Source of the DNA: Anaerocolumna sp.
GTDB lineage: Bacteria; Bacillota; Clostridia; Lachnospirales; Lachnospiraceae
NCBI GenBank assembly: GCA_029239975.1
Contig: JARBTX010000006.1
Location: forward strand, 42,535 to 106,534
DNA length: 64,000 nt
Direction: 5' to 3'
Both the position numbers and the translations under genes were made by a program. Shown here in pieces: positions 44,669 through 53,393 of the stretch; the stretch's first letter is position 1, and each line of letters starts with the position of its first letter. Under the pieces are notes generated by a model. That model saw only the letters and a list, made by a program, of their open reading frames with translations. It was not told the origin of the DNA and did no database searches.

Positions 44669-45743
44669 CTGCCTCGCCTCCTGACTCCGCTACTCTTGCA
44701 AACGCCAATTGTATTAATTTATCAATTAATTGTGGCTTACCAATTCCTTTTGCTTCCCATAACATTGGATACATACTAATACTTGTGAAACCTGGTAACG
44801 TATTAATTTCATTGAAAATTACATCACCAGTAACTTTATCTACAAAGAAGTCTACTCTTGATAAACCATATCCATCTACTGCTTTAAAGATTTTTACTGC
44901 ATAATCTCTTATCTTTTCTACTGTACTACTAGGAAGGTCTGGTGATAAAATTGTTTTAGATGCTTCGTTATTATATTTCGCATCGTAATCATAAAAGTCT
45001 GCGGCAGCTATGATTTCGCCAACTCCAGAGGCTTTTGGTTCATTTCCACCTAATACAGCACATTCAATTTCACGTCCGTTAATGGTTTCTTCTACTAAGA
45101 TTTTTCTGTCATGTTCTGCAGCTGCACGTAGTCCTGTAATTAATTCATCCCTGTTATGAGCTTTTGATACACCACGGGAAGATCCTGCATTAGAAGGTTT
45201 TATGAATACAGGATAGTCTAATTTTTGTTCAATTTTTTCAATTACTTTGTTGATTTGCTCTAATTCCTTTTTATTAACTGCAACATAGTTAGCTTGACGT
45301 ATTCCTAACGTATCTACAATAATCTTAGTAAATAACTTATCCATTGATACTCCACTTGCTACGACACCACAACCCACATATGGGATTTTTGCTAATTCAA
45401 GCAACCCTTGAACAGTACCATCTTCACCGTAAAGACCGTGTAGAACAGGAAATACAACATCTATTTTCTCGGTTACAACCTTATTGCCTTCTATTAATAA
45501 AACAGCTTTCTGTGTTGCATCTGGTGAAATTATTGCTGTTGTCTTACTATTTTTCCATTCCCCTGATTTTATATCTTCTACAGAAGATACTTTTAACCAT
45601 CTTCCATCTTTTGTTATTCCAATTATAACGACTTCAAATAAATTTGTATTAATGTTAGAAATTACCGTAGTTGCTGAAACACATGAAACTTCATGCTCTG
45701 AGGATTGACCCCCAAACATTACTGCTACTGTCCTTTTATTCAT
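44658..45743 (-). CDS. ddl: D-Alanine-D-alanine ligase
   Basis: 361 residues. An ATP-grasp enzyme that joins two D-Ala for peptidoglycan. MFGGQSSEHEVSCVSA (about 9-24) is the N-terminal ligase signature; VFPVLHGLYGEDGTVQGLLELAKIPYVG (about 95-122), FIKPSNAGSSRGVSKA (about 183-198) and SRVDFFVDKVTGDVIFNEINTLPGFTSISMYP (about 291-322) bind ATP, Mg and substrate. The family's Tyr/Phe subtype is not decided. Upstream of murI in one operon. Confidence 0.95.
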   Translation of the reverse strand: MNKRTVAVMFGGQSSEHEVSCVSATTVISNINTNLFEVVIIGITKDGRWLKVSSVEDIKSGEWKNSKTTAIISPDATQKAVLLIEGNKVVTEKIDVVFPVLHGLYGEDGTVQGLLELAKIPYVGCGVVASGVSMDKLFTKIIVDTLGIRQANYVAVNKKELEQINKVIEKIEQKLDYPVFIKPSNAGSSRGVSKAHNRDELITGLRAAAEHDRKILVEETINGREIECAVLGGNEPKASGVGEIIAAADFYDYDAKYNNEASKTILSPDLPSSTVEKIRDYAVKIFKAVDGYGLSRVDFFVDKVTGDVIFNEINTLPGFTSISMYPMLWEAKGIGKPQLIDKLIQLAFARVAESGGEADGQ

Positions 45744-46030
45744 AATATAATATCCTTTCTATTTACAGCTAATAGTTTTACCAAAACAAGCGTCTGAATA
45801 AAACTCATGATATCTATTATATGCTCAAATACTTTAATCATTTTACTATTTATTTCATAAACATTCAATAGCTTTTATCGATTAGATATTTGTAATACTA
45901 AAAGAAATATAAAAACAGATGAATAGCAATCCATTTATTGGTAAATAATTAAGCAAATGTAGTTTATGTTATTAGTCAACTTTTAAAAGATTGGCTAGCG
46001 AATTAATACATAGAAAATGCGAAACATCAA
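45744..46030. other. Divergent upstream region ddl/spoIIR, no gene
   Basis: Part of the 343-bp space between the divergent ddl and spoIIR starts. It is AT-rich with no convincing coding region. The only clear element is the dyad at 46031-46056. Confidence 0.5.
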
Positions 46031-46056
46031 AATTCGATAACTATAATGATCGAATT
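46031..46056. promoter_or_regulatory. Perfect dyad with a TATAAT core before spoIIR
   Basis: AATTCGAT (46031-46038) and ATCGAATT (46049-46056) are perfect inverted copies separated by 10 bp that contain TATAAT (46042-46047). It ends about 30 bp before the spoIIR ATG. The place and symmetry suggest an operator overlapping a -10 box. No good -35 is visible. Confidence 0.45.
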
Positions 46057-46086
46057 ACCAAATTAGTACAATAAAGGGAGATTAGT

Positions 46087-46776
46087 ATGAAAAACGTATA
46101 TTACAATAAACTCATCTTATCCAATTTTAATCTAGATAGTTTATATCGCAAAATAATTGGATTTATGTTTATGCTTTTATTATGTTCTATCTTTATAATA
46201 AAAGCTTTTACTACAAAAGAAACAAACAATACCATACAAGAAGGAATTGCATCTGAAATTCTAAGGTTTCATGTAATTGCAAATAGTGACTCTTCTGAAG
46301 ATCAAGCTTTAAAACTAAAGATAAAAGGTGAATTGACCAAGGAATTACGCCCTAAATTAGAACATGCCAAAGATATAACTGAGGCAAGAGAAATTCTACA
46401 GGATAACTTAAAAGAGATGGAAGAAATCTCAAATCAAATAATCAAAGAAAACGGGTTTCAATATACCGCTACTGCATCCATTGAAAAAGGTTATTTTCCA
46501 TTAAAAGTTTATGGAGATTTATCTCTTCCACCTGGGGAATATGAAGCAGTACGTGTAGAACTTGGCTCGGCAAAAGGGCAAAATTGGTGGTGTATTATGT
46601 TCCCACCATTATGTTTTGTTGATTCAACATACAGTGTAGTTCCAGATTCATCAAAGGAACAACTAAAATATGTATTAACAGATGATGAATATGATGCAAT
46701 TGTCTCAAAAAAAGAGGTAAAAGTCAAAGTTAAATCTAAAATCATTACATGGATGAAAGATCTATTTAAAGATTAG
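46087..46776 (+). CDS. spoIIR: Stage II sporulation protein R
   Basis: 229 residues. A membrane segment (about 21-38, IGFMFMLLLCSIFIIKAF) or signal precedes the SpoIIR domain: ILRFHVIANSDSSEDQALKLKIK (about 58-80), SLPPGEYEAVRVELGSAKGQNWWCIMFPPLCFVD (about 143-176). SpoIIR is exported from the forespore and triggers SpoIIGA to activate pro-sigma-E. AAGGGAG lies 7 nt before the ATG. No sigma-F site was resolved with confidence. Confidence 0.93.
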   Translation: MKNVYYNKLILSNFNLDSLYRKIIGFMFMLLLCSIFIIKAFTTKETNNTIQEGIASEILRFHVIANSDSSEDQALKLKIKGELTKELRPKLEHAKDITEAREILQDNLKEMEEISNQIIKENGFQYTATASIEKGYFPLKVYGDLSLPPGEYEAVRVELGSAKGQNWWCIMFPPLCFVDSTYSVVPDSSKEQLKYVLTDDEYDAIVSKKEVKVKVKSKIITWMKDLFKD

Positions 46777-46855
46777 TAAAAAAAGGTACTATTGCAAATA
46801 TATGCTCATATGTTTATAATCATACTAAACTACATAAAAATAAACGGGAGCACCA

Positions 46856-47737
46856 ATGGATACTATAAAAATTAAAGCTTATGCAAAAATTAACTTAGGT
46901 TTAGATGTGGTAAGAAAAAGAGAAGATGGTTATCATGAAGTTCGCATGATTATGCAAACGATTAATTTATATGATAAATTAACCATAAACAAAAATATAG
47001 ATTCTACCATAAGATTGATAACTAATCTAAATTATCTTCCAACTGATGAGAATAATTTAAGCTATAAAGCTGCAGCGTTAATGATGAAAGAATATAACCT
47101 AAATCAAGGTGTTACAATTCAACTTGACAAAAAAATTCCAGTGGCTGCTGGTTTAGCTGGTGGTAGTTCTGATGCTGCTGCAACACTTTGGGGTTTAAAT
47201 CGATTATTCGAATTAAATTTACCAAAAGATGAATTAATGAGACTAGGATTAAAATTAGGTGCAGATGTTCCTTATTGCATTATGAGGGGGACTGCCCTTT
47301 CAGAAGGGATTGGAGAAGTTCTAACTCCAATCAAAGCATTTCCAAGGTGTCATGTGTTAATAGTGAAACCAGCACTCAGTGTTTCTACAAAATATGTTTA
47401 TGAGAATCTTAAACTAAATGAATATACAAAACATCCGGATATTGAAGGAATTTTAATCGCAATCAAAAACAATGATTTGTATGGAGCTGTTAATTTATTT
47501 GGTAATGTATTAGAATCTGTAACAGAAAAAGAATATCCCATCATTAAGGATATTAAAGATTATATGTTAGAATTAGGGGCTATAACATCTCTAATGAGCG
47601 GAAGTGGACCAACTGTTTTTGGAATTTTTGATAATCTTCACAAAGCCGAGAATGCTTTTTATCAATTTAAAAATGGTGATTTAGGTAAACAAGTATTTTT
47701 AACTGATTTATTCAATCCAGGGTATAAAGTATTATAG
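46856..47737 (+). CDS. ispE: 4-Diphosphocytidyl-2-C-methyl-D-erythritol kinase
   Basis: 293 residues, a GHMP kinase of the MEP isoprenoid pathway. KAYAKINLGLDVVRKREDGYHEV (about 7-29) is the N-terminal signature, PVAAGLAGGSSDAAATLWGLN (about 96-116) the ATP-binding motif 2, and LMSGSGPTVFGIF (about 247-259) motif 3. It phosphorylates CDP-ME. CGGGAG precedes the ATG. It lies 79 bp after spoIIR. Confidence 0.95.
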   Translation: MDTIKIKAYAKINLGLDVVRKREDGYHEVRMIMQTINLYDKLTINKNIDSTIRLITNLNYLPTDENNLSYKAAALMMKEYNLNQGVTIQLDKKIPVAAGLAGGSSDAAATLWGLNRLFELNLPKDELMRLGLKLGADVPYCIMRGTALSEGIGEVLTPIKAFPRCHVLIVKPALSVSTKYVYENLKLNEYTKHPDIEGILIAIKNNDLYGAVNLFGNVLESVTEKEYPIIKDIKDYMLELGAITSLMSGSGPTVFGIFDNLHKAENAFYQFKNGDLGKQVFLTDLFNPGYKVL

Positions 47738-47796
47738 AACTCTCTCCGATAATCTTATTGTAACAATTGTTATTTTTTAACAGGGAGGGTTTCAAT

Positions 47797-48408
47797 ATGA
47801 GTTTATCCGCAGTAAATGCAACTACATCATCTTATGAGAGCTCTAATGTAAAAAAAGCTTCAAAAGTTTCTGATAATAAAACCAATTCATCTGAATCCAA
47901 AGACACAGAAGCAGCTGTTTATGAAAAAAGTTCTAGCAACACATCAAAACCTTCTGTATATACAAAAGATGATGTAACAATCAATAAACTTAAAGCTGAT
48001 GCAGAAAAAAGAACACAACAATTACGTGATTTAGTAGAGAAATTGATGTTAAAACAAGGTCAAACCTTTGATGATGCTAATATGTATCAATTATTAAGAG
48101 AAGGCAAAGTACCTGTAGATGAAGAGACAGCAAAAAAGGCAAGCGAAGAAATCTCAGAAGACGGATATTATGGTGTGACTCAGACATCAGATCGTTTAGT
48201 TTCTTTTGCTATGGCACTATCTGGTGGTGACCCTGATAAAGCTGATTTAATGATTGAATCTGTAAAAAAAGGATTTGAACAAGCAACCAAAGCTTGGGGT
48301 GGCGAATTGCCAGGTATTTGTAAAGATACTATGGACGCAACCATAAAAAAACTTGAAGATTGGAAAAACTCCAAAAATCAAGAAAGTGACACCACTCAAA
48401 ATAACTAA
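47797..48408 (+). CDS. Conserved-looking hypothetical protein, Ser/Lys-rich N terminus
   Basis: 203 residues from the ATG at 47797 (AGGGAGG 7 nt upstream; an upstream TTG at 47767 is rejected). The first 60 residues are disordered, Ser/Thr/Asn/Lys rich. The remainder is helical (TINKLKADAEKRTQQLRDLVEKLMLKQGQ, about 60-90; GFEQATKAWGGELPGICKDTMDATIKKLEDW, about 158-188). No signal peptide or catalytic motif. I do not recognise a domain. It ends about 50 bp before a tandem repeat array. Confidence 0.6.
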   Translation: MSLSAVNATTSSYESSNVKKASKVSDNKTNSSESKDTEAAVYEKSSSNTSKPSVYTKDDVTINKLKADAEKRTQQLRDLVEKLMLKQGQTFDDANMYQLLREGKVPVDEETAKKASEEISEDGYYGVTQTSDRLVSFAMALSGGDPDKADLMIESVKKGFEQATKAWGGELPGICKDTMDATIKKLEDWKNSKNQESDTTQNN

Positions 48409-48460
48409 GGTATTACATATTTAATATAGTAAGTAATAAGTACGCGCAGATAATTTATGT

Positions 48461-48764
48461 ACCGTGATATTTTGTGTACTGTGATAATTATGTACTGTGA
48501 TATTTATGTACCGTGATATTTTGTTTACCGTGATATTTTGTGTACTGTGATATTTATGTACAGTGATATTTTGTGTACTGTGATAATTTGTACTGTGATA
48601 ATTATGTACCGTGATATTTTGTGTACTGTGATAATTTGTACTGTGATAATTATGTACCGTGATATTTTGTTTACCGTGATATTTTGTGTACTGTGATAAT
48701 TTGTGTACTGTGATTATGATGTACTGTGATATTTGTACTGTGATATTTAGTGTATAGAGATAAT
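48461..48764. repeat. 18-copy degenerate tandem repeat (14-17 bp unit)
   Basis: Units built on ACTGTGATA or ACCGTGATA begin at 48461, 48478, 48494, 48510, 48527, 48544, 48560, 48577, 48592, 48608, 48625, 48640, 48656, 48673, 48690, 48707, 48723 and 48737; a degenerate copy follows at about 48754. Spacing is mostly 16-17 bp. A higher-order 48-bp unit is visible: 48577-48624 and 48625-48672 differ at one position. It is AT-rich, has no unique spacers and no known coding function. It could be a minisatellite or an array of protein-binding sites. Confidence 0.85.
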
Positions 48765-48827
48765 AAGTAGACAAAAATAATGAATATATTAATACGATGT
48801 CTGTTCAATACTATACTATAGTAATAT

Positions 48828-48868
48828 AAAAGGCTGATGTAATTCAAAGTACATCAGCCCTTTTTTTA
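48828..48868. terminator. Bidirectional terminator next to the sipL-like gene
   Basis: GGCTGATGTA (48832-48841) pairs with TACATCAGCC (48850-48859); C and seven Ts follow on the right, and TTTTATATT on the left. It overlaps the stop of the leftward gene by 3 bp and faces the rightward 47797 gene through the repeat array. Confidence 0.85.
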
Positions 48869-50434
48869 TATAACTTTATCAACTTTCTTTAAGATAATTA
48901 ATTTATCACCGATTTTAATGTTATCATCTTCTAATCCATTCATTTCTCTAATTCTATCCACAGTGGTGTAATATTTCTTTGCAATATTCCACAAACTATC
49001 TTGGTTTTTCACAATATAACCAACAACACTTGGCATAGATTGAATCTTGTCATAGTCTAAATCATTTACCTGAATATCGGTAATGATAGGTTCTGTAATG
49101 GTATCAAATACAATTGCACTTAAACCAATTCCAGCTTTTACCTCGATTTCTTCACTATCTAACATCATCACACTTAACTGTTCTAATGCAGGTTTTACAC
49201 GGTAAATACTAGTTGGTTTTAAACCTTTTACTTCAATTACTTGAGTAAATGGAATAATGCCTTTGACAGAATTAATTGGTTTGCTATCATCTGCACAAAT
49301 ATAAAGTATCTGTGTTTCTAGCACACCATTTACTTCAAGCGCATTATCTACAGGATTAATTTCGTCTACCTTTATCTGTCCAGCAGCATGACAAACTTGA
49401 AGAATTTCTGGTTGGTTGTTTGCAATTTGCACCCTATCATTAACACGAACTTTACTATTATTTTTTACAAGAAGGTTTTCATAATGTGCGTCTTTCATAA
49501 CTGGGACCAATTCTTTTGCAGGAGAATAAACATCATTTAATAACTCAAGTTCTTCTTCTTCGTAAATCTTGATTCCCATCTCTAAAACAGCTTCAACATC
49601 TATGATTCTTTCCTCACCATCTGCATCTGGCATTACATCCAAACTCTTACTTGCAATGGTGAAATCAATATTATCTATCATATCTTCACTACATCCATTG
49701 CAATCGACGGTTGTGCTAAATGGTATTTCTGTTTCAAAATATTCAATCGGATTCTCTTCATTTTCACTTGCATATAAGATGAACAATAAAAGTTCACCTT
49801 TTACTGAAAACTTATTGTCTAGTAATCTAACTTCAGGATTTCTTAGTTCTAATTCACTGTATAATATTTCTGCAATATTACCTTTATTGGAAGGTAAATG
49901 AACTTGATCTTTTACACGATACGTATCTTTTTTATCAACGGCTATATCAGTAACTGTGATGTTCTTATTGATGTATTGAACATTATCATCACCCTCTACT
50001 GCTACTGCGGTTGCTTCGTCATATAATTCTTCTACAAGTACTGTCAATCGAACGATGGATTTTACGCTAAGCTTTCTGGAATTGATTAAACCAGTGGTCA
50101 AATCTTCTAATTCCCAAGTGATTAATGCTTCGTCACCCATGCAGGCTTCGTCTAGATGAATTAATTCATCAAAGGGCACTTCCCCTGAAATATTATGTAC
50201 CGGTCTTGCATTCTCATCACTTAAATATAACATATTAAAATAAAGGGCACCTTTGACCATCAATTTACCGTTCATCATTTTGACATCATTAATTTTTACT
50301 GCACCCTGTTCTTTAATAATCTTATAAATGTCGGGTTTCACGTCCGGAACGTTAAAATCATCATCTAATGTAAGCTGAAGACTGCTTTTACATTTCAATT
50401 TATTCATGTGAATATTCTTCTTAATAAGCTCCAC
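48866..50434 (-). CDS. DUF3794/LysM spore coat morphogenesis protein (SipL-like)
   Basis: 522 residues from GTG at 50434, with AAGGAGGG at good spacing. Three DUF3794 (SPOCS) units span about residues 35-150, 180-305 and 325-450 (KINDVKMMNGKLMVKGALYF, ELRNPEVRLLDNKFSVKGELL, VNPVDNALEVNGVLETQ). A LysM domain closes the protein (YIVKNQDSLWNIAKKYYTTVDRI, about 475-497). This is the architecture of SipL, which binds SpoIVA and is needed for coat assembly in Clostridium difficile. The function is inferred from architecture. No signal peptide is present, consistent with a mother-cell protein. Confidence 0.85.
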   Translation of the reverse strand: MELIKKNIHMNKLKCKSSLQLTLDDDFNVPDVKPDIYKIIKEQGAVKINDVKMMNGKLMVKGALYFNMLYLSDENARPVHNISGEVPFDELIHLDEACMGDEALITWELEDLTTGLINSRKLSVKSIVRLTVLVEELYDEATAVAVEGDDNVQYINKNITVTDIAVDKKDTYRVKDQVHLPSNKGNIAEILYSELELRNPEVRLLDNKFSVKGELLLFILYASENEENPIEYFETEIPFSTTVDCNGCSEDMIDNIDFTIASKSLDVMPDADGEERIIDVEAVLEMGIKIYEEEELELLNDVYSPAKELVPVMKDAHYENLLVKNNSKVRVNDRVQIANNQPEILQVCHAAGQIKVDEINPVDNALEVNGVLETQILYICADDSKPINSVKGIIPFTQVIEVKGLKPTSIYRVKPALEQLSVMMLDSEEIEVKAGIGLSAIVFDTITEPIITDIQVNDLDYDKIQSMPSVVGYIVKNQDSLWNIAKKYYTTVDRIREMNGLEDDNIKIGDKLIILKKVDKVI

Positions 50435-50509
50435 AAAAAATCCCTCCTTGTCTTATACCATATCTTATTCAGAAGTAATATTTTTTATGATTAAGAATCA
50501 CTAGAATAA

Positions 50510-50544
50510 TAAAAAAACTTCTATTTATTAATATAAATAGAAGC
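50510..50544 (-). terminator. Terminator of veg
   Basis: On the minus strand CTTCTATTT pairs with AAATAGAAG (complement of 50535-50543 and 50518-50526), followed by seven Ts. It lies about 20 bp after the veg stop. Confidence 0.85.
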
Positions 50545-50563
50545 CTTCATATATATTATAATT

Positions 50564-50806
50564 TTAGCACAACATCATCTGTACATCTTTCGTTAGTACA
50601 TCTGCATAACTAAATGACATGGTTTTTACAGAATCGCTATTATCATCATCAATTCGAATTAGGAAAATGCTTGGGTATGTCTCTGATATGATTCCTTCTG
50701 TTATATCCATTTTATTTCTACCTTTGTTAGCTTTGATTTTTACTCTGCTTCCTACATGACTGACTATTTCTCTACGAACCTTGCTAACATCTGCCTGCTT
50801 TACCAT
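50564..50806 (-). CDS. veg: Veg protein
   Basis: 80 residues from the ATG at 50806, with AAAGGAGG upstream; a farther Met 11 codons upstream has no site and is rejected. VSKVRREIVSHVGSRVKIKANKGRNKMDITEGIISETYPSIFLIRID is a close match to the small Veg (DUF1021) family, which promotes biofilm matrix genes in Bacillus and is conserved in spore formers. It is under a strong sigma-A promoter at 50897-50925. Confidence 0.9.
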   Translation of the reverse strand: MVKQADVSKVRREIVSHVGSRVKIKANKGRNKMDITEGIISETYPSIFLIRIDDDNSDSVKTMSFSYADVLTKDVQMMLC

Positions 50807-50896
50807 AATAATAGCCTCCTTTGGGTAGTAAATTAACAACGAACATCCAGTTAATAATCCACTTTAGGCATACGGGTGGACAATACAACTATTGCT

Positions 50897-50925
50897 ACTA
50901 TACCATGATATTTCCAGCATGTCAA
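50897..50925 (-). promoter_or_regulatory. Sigma-A promoter of veg
   Basis: On the minus strand TTGACA (complement of 50920-50925), a 17-bp spacer and TATAGT (complement of 50897-50902). It lies 91 bp upstream of the ATG. This is among the best promoters in the window. Confidence 0.78.
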
Positions 50926-51142
50926 TGAATTTTCAGACAACTTCCCTATTTTAATTGACTTGTATACAAAAATATAACTAAATTTATTTAATTATTTTAT
51001 ATATAATGTTGTAATTTTTTAACATTTACTAAATAATGCAGGTTAAACGTTTAAAAACTGCACAAAAAAACTCCCAGATTTTTGATATTATATACACTTT
51101 AACCCAATTTTTTAAACTTCACTCAAAACATGCGTTCTGTTT

Positions 51143-51180
51143 TGTATAAAGAAGGAGCTGTTTGACAATAGACAGCTCCA
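51143..51180 (-). terminator. Terminator of the PrcB-like lipoprotein gene
   Basis: GGAGCTGT pairs with ACAGCTCC (complements at 51172-51179 and 51154-51161), followed by TTCTTTAT on the minus strand. Confidence 0.7.
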
Positions 51181-51195
51181 TTCTAAATATAAGTA

Positions 51196-51612
51196 TTATT
51201 CAAATACTACTCTTTTATCAATAAATTCAGTTTTTACAACTACGTAAGGATATGTAACTGCGTTTGTCACATAATCTTTTTCCGATGGACCTATAAGATT
51301 CGTATCAATATAAATCGCATTGGAAGTTAAGAATAGTTTATCAACAGATATACTATAACCTCCTGTTGGTTGTTCTCCATATCCTTGAACAATGTAAAGG
51401 TTTTCCGCATTTGAGTAGGACATTTTAAATGGTTCCTTTTTCTTCTCATTAATGATTTCCATTAACTGTTCAGGTACATCTGCATCTTCTACAATTGTAA
51501 ATTCCAAATCCTTAATTTTTTTAATATCTGTTTTCTCCGAACTGCATCCGGTAAATAGTATACCGCTTCCTATAATTCCAAGAAGCAATAATATGGTCTT
51601 AAGCTTTCGCAT
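51196..51612 (-). CDS. PrcB-like lipoprotein
   Basis: 138 residues from the ATG at 51612 (GGAGG 5 nt upstream; a farther ATG overlaps this site). MRKLKTILLLLGIIGSGILFTGC is a lipoprotein signal, with the lipobox Cys at 23. The rest, with YIVQGYGEQPTGGYSISVDKLFL (about 85-107) and YPYVVVKTE near the end, matches the PrcB_C domain (protease complex regulator in Treponema; widespread in clostridia). It is probably bound to the outer membrane face. Function is unproven. Confidence 0.8.
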   Translation of the reverse strand: MRKLKTILLLLGIIGSGILFTGCSSEKTDIKKIKDLEFTIVEDADVPEQLMEIINEKKKEPFKMSYSNAENLYIVQGYGEQPTGGYSISVDKLFLTSNAIYIDTNLIGPSEKDYVTNAVTYPYVVVKTEFIDKRVVFE

Positions 51613-51684
51613 GATTTCCTCCATAGATTATACTTATTTTATTCTATGACTAGGGTTCTAAAATAATGCAAAAGCTAGTATTTT

Positions 51685-53139
51685 TTATTCCGATTTTGAC
51701 ATTTCAGGGAAACTAAAATTCACATCTTCACCATCATCCACTACTTCAACCGTATACGTTTTTGTTTCATATCCTTCTTTTATTAACGTAATATAATGAG
51801 TACCTATTACCTTAGGAAAACTTACTGGGGCAGTACCTTTAAATTCACCACCAATATAAACAGAAGCACCTTCTGGCTTCAGAATATAGATATTCTTATC
51901 TGATCCTGTTCCTGTTTCATTTCCATTTGAATCGACAACCGTATTCTCATTTGAATTATCGTCTGTATTGTTATTATTTGAATCGCCGTCTGTATCATTA
52001 TTCGTATTATTACCACCAGTGTTAGTATTAGAATTATTGGTATTTGAATTATCTGTTTGCCCATTATCTACTACATTGTTAGAGTCATCACTTTCAACTA
52101 GGTTAATTGTGATTGTATTACTTGGGTTTTCAATAGCCAAAGAGCTGGAATAAGGAATATATCCTCCTAATGACACCTTTATGGTATGTGCTCCATATTC
52201 TAACTCAAGAGTCTCTTCATAAGACACTAACTTATTATCTATATAAAGTTCAGCACCTTCTGGTGTAATATAAAAACGAACTAAGCCCTTTTCTACAGCA
52301 GGCTTTTTAAATTCACCCATATTTACAACCACTGATTCATCCGGTTTTACTTCTATTTTCTTTGACCCAATAAAATTACCTAGCTCAAATAAAATATCAT
52401 AAGTTCCTTCTTGTACAGTTAATTCCATATTATCAATTACTGGTAATATGGCCTTATTTCCAATATAAGCAGTACCACCCATAAAATCGTCATACTCTTC
52501 GAATACTAAGGATCCATGTCCTTTCGTTACTACTATAGAATAGATTTCTTTTTCATACCCTTTGACTGTTATTTCATCTTTTTCATCTAAATTCAATAAA
52601 TCAAGCATTTCACCATGTCTAATTACAAAAAGACTGTTAGAATATTTATATTTTGAATTTAAAATATCAACGGTACGTTTTGTACGATCTAGAATCCAAT
52701 TGTTTACATTCTTATATTCCCATGCTTCACTTGAAATTTTTATTTTTATTAACTTTTGTTTATCTTTTTGGTAATACGCATCAACCATTTCACCAAGAGA
52801 TAATTGTGAAACCGCAATTACTTGTTCGTACTTATCTAACACATTGGTTCCGCCTGTATAATTTAAAACTATGTCTTGTCCACTGTTGGTATCAAAAAGT
52901 GTCATAGTTCCTACTTCTGTGTCTATCTGTTTTAGAACAGCAAGAATCTGCTTATCATAGTCTATTGCAGCACTTTGTTCATTTTGCTTATCACCCTTTG
53001 ATGTATTTTTAGATGAATTAGGTTGGTAAGTAGCACTTATAATAGTTGCAATCATAATAATAAAAGTACTTAATAAAAGAAATGGTAAAATTCCTACTGT
53101 TTTTTTATTTTGCTTTACATTCCTGTTTTTTTCGTCCAA
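51685..53139 (-). CDS. Membrane-anchored PEGA-domain protein
   Basis: 484 residues from TTG at 53139 (GAGGG 7 nt upstream); a TTG 30 bp upstream lacks a site. A membrane helix is at about 18-36 (ILPFLLLSTFIIMIATIISA). Two or three PEGA repeats follow: one near 200-270, one near 280-345 (VRFYITPEGAELYIDNKLVSYEETLELEYGAHTIKVSLGGY) and one at the C terminus (ILKPEGASVYIGGEFKGTAPVSFPKVIGTHYITLIKEGYE). An Asn/Thr/Asp/Gly-rich linker of about 60 residues separates the last two. PEGA domains are surface modules thought to bind the cell wall. Substrate is unknown. Confidence 0.75.
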   Translation of the reverse strand: MDEKNRNVKQNKKTVGILPFLLLSTFIIMIATIISATYQPNSSKNTSKGDKQNEQSAAIDYDKQILAVLKQIDTEVGTMTLFDTNSGQDIVLNYTGGTNVLDKYEQVIAVSQLSLGEMVDAYYQKDKQKLIKIKISSEAWEYKNVNNWILDRTKRTVDILNSKYKYSNSLFVIRHGEMLDLLNLDEKDEITVKGYEKEIYSIVVTKGHGSLVFEEYDDFMGGTAYIGNKAILPVIDNMELTVQEGTYDILFELGNFIGSKKIEVKPDESVVVNMGEFKKPAVEKGLVRFYITPEGAELYIDNKLVSYEETLELEYGAHTIKVSLGGYIPYSSSLAIENPSNTITINLVESDDSNNVVDNGQTDNSNTNNSNTNTGGNNTNNDTDGDSNNNNTDDNSNENTVVDSNGNETGTGSDKNIYILKPEGASVYIGGEFKGTAPVSFPKVIGTHYITLIKEGYETKTYTVEVVDDGEDVNFSFPEMSKSE

Positions 53140-53285
53140 TGGTATACCCTCACATATAGTTTTATCCAATATCTTTATTTAACTGTATTCTTTCACTTTA
53201 GTCAAGAATAATCCAATTACTAGTTATAATTACTCATAAATACTTTGTATTAAGAAAATATCACCTTTTCATATTAAGTTCATGA

Positions 53286-53340
53286 AATAGGAAAGGCTGT
53301 TACAATATAGCATTTCAAAACTATATTTGTAACAACCCCT
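53286..53340 (-). terminator. Terminator-like hairpin after the CotS-like gene
   Basis: Read leftward, GGTTGTTACAAATATAG pairs with CTATATTGTAACAGCC around a TTTTGAAATG loop, followed by TTTCC. It lies about 55 bp after the stop at 53394. Confidence 0.6.
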
Positions 53341-53393
53341 TTAATTTATTATAACTTATACGTAAATGATAAGCAACTATATCGTTATTCAGA

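Noticed and set aside
48461..48764. Repeat array as CRISPR
   Set aside because: Copies are contiguous and degenerate, with no unique spacers, and no cas genes are near.
48421..48774. 117-codon minus-strand frame with repeated NITVHNYHST
   Set aside because: It is a by-product of the tandem repeat array; there is no ribosome site and the repeat length is not a multiple of three throughout.
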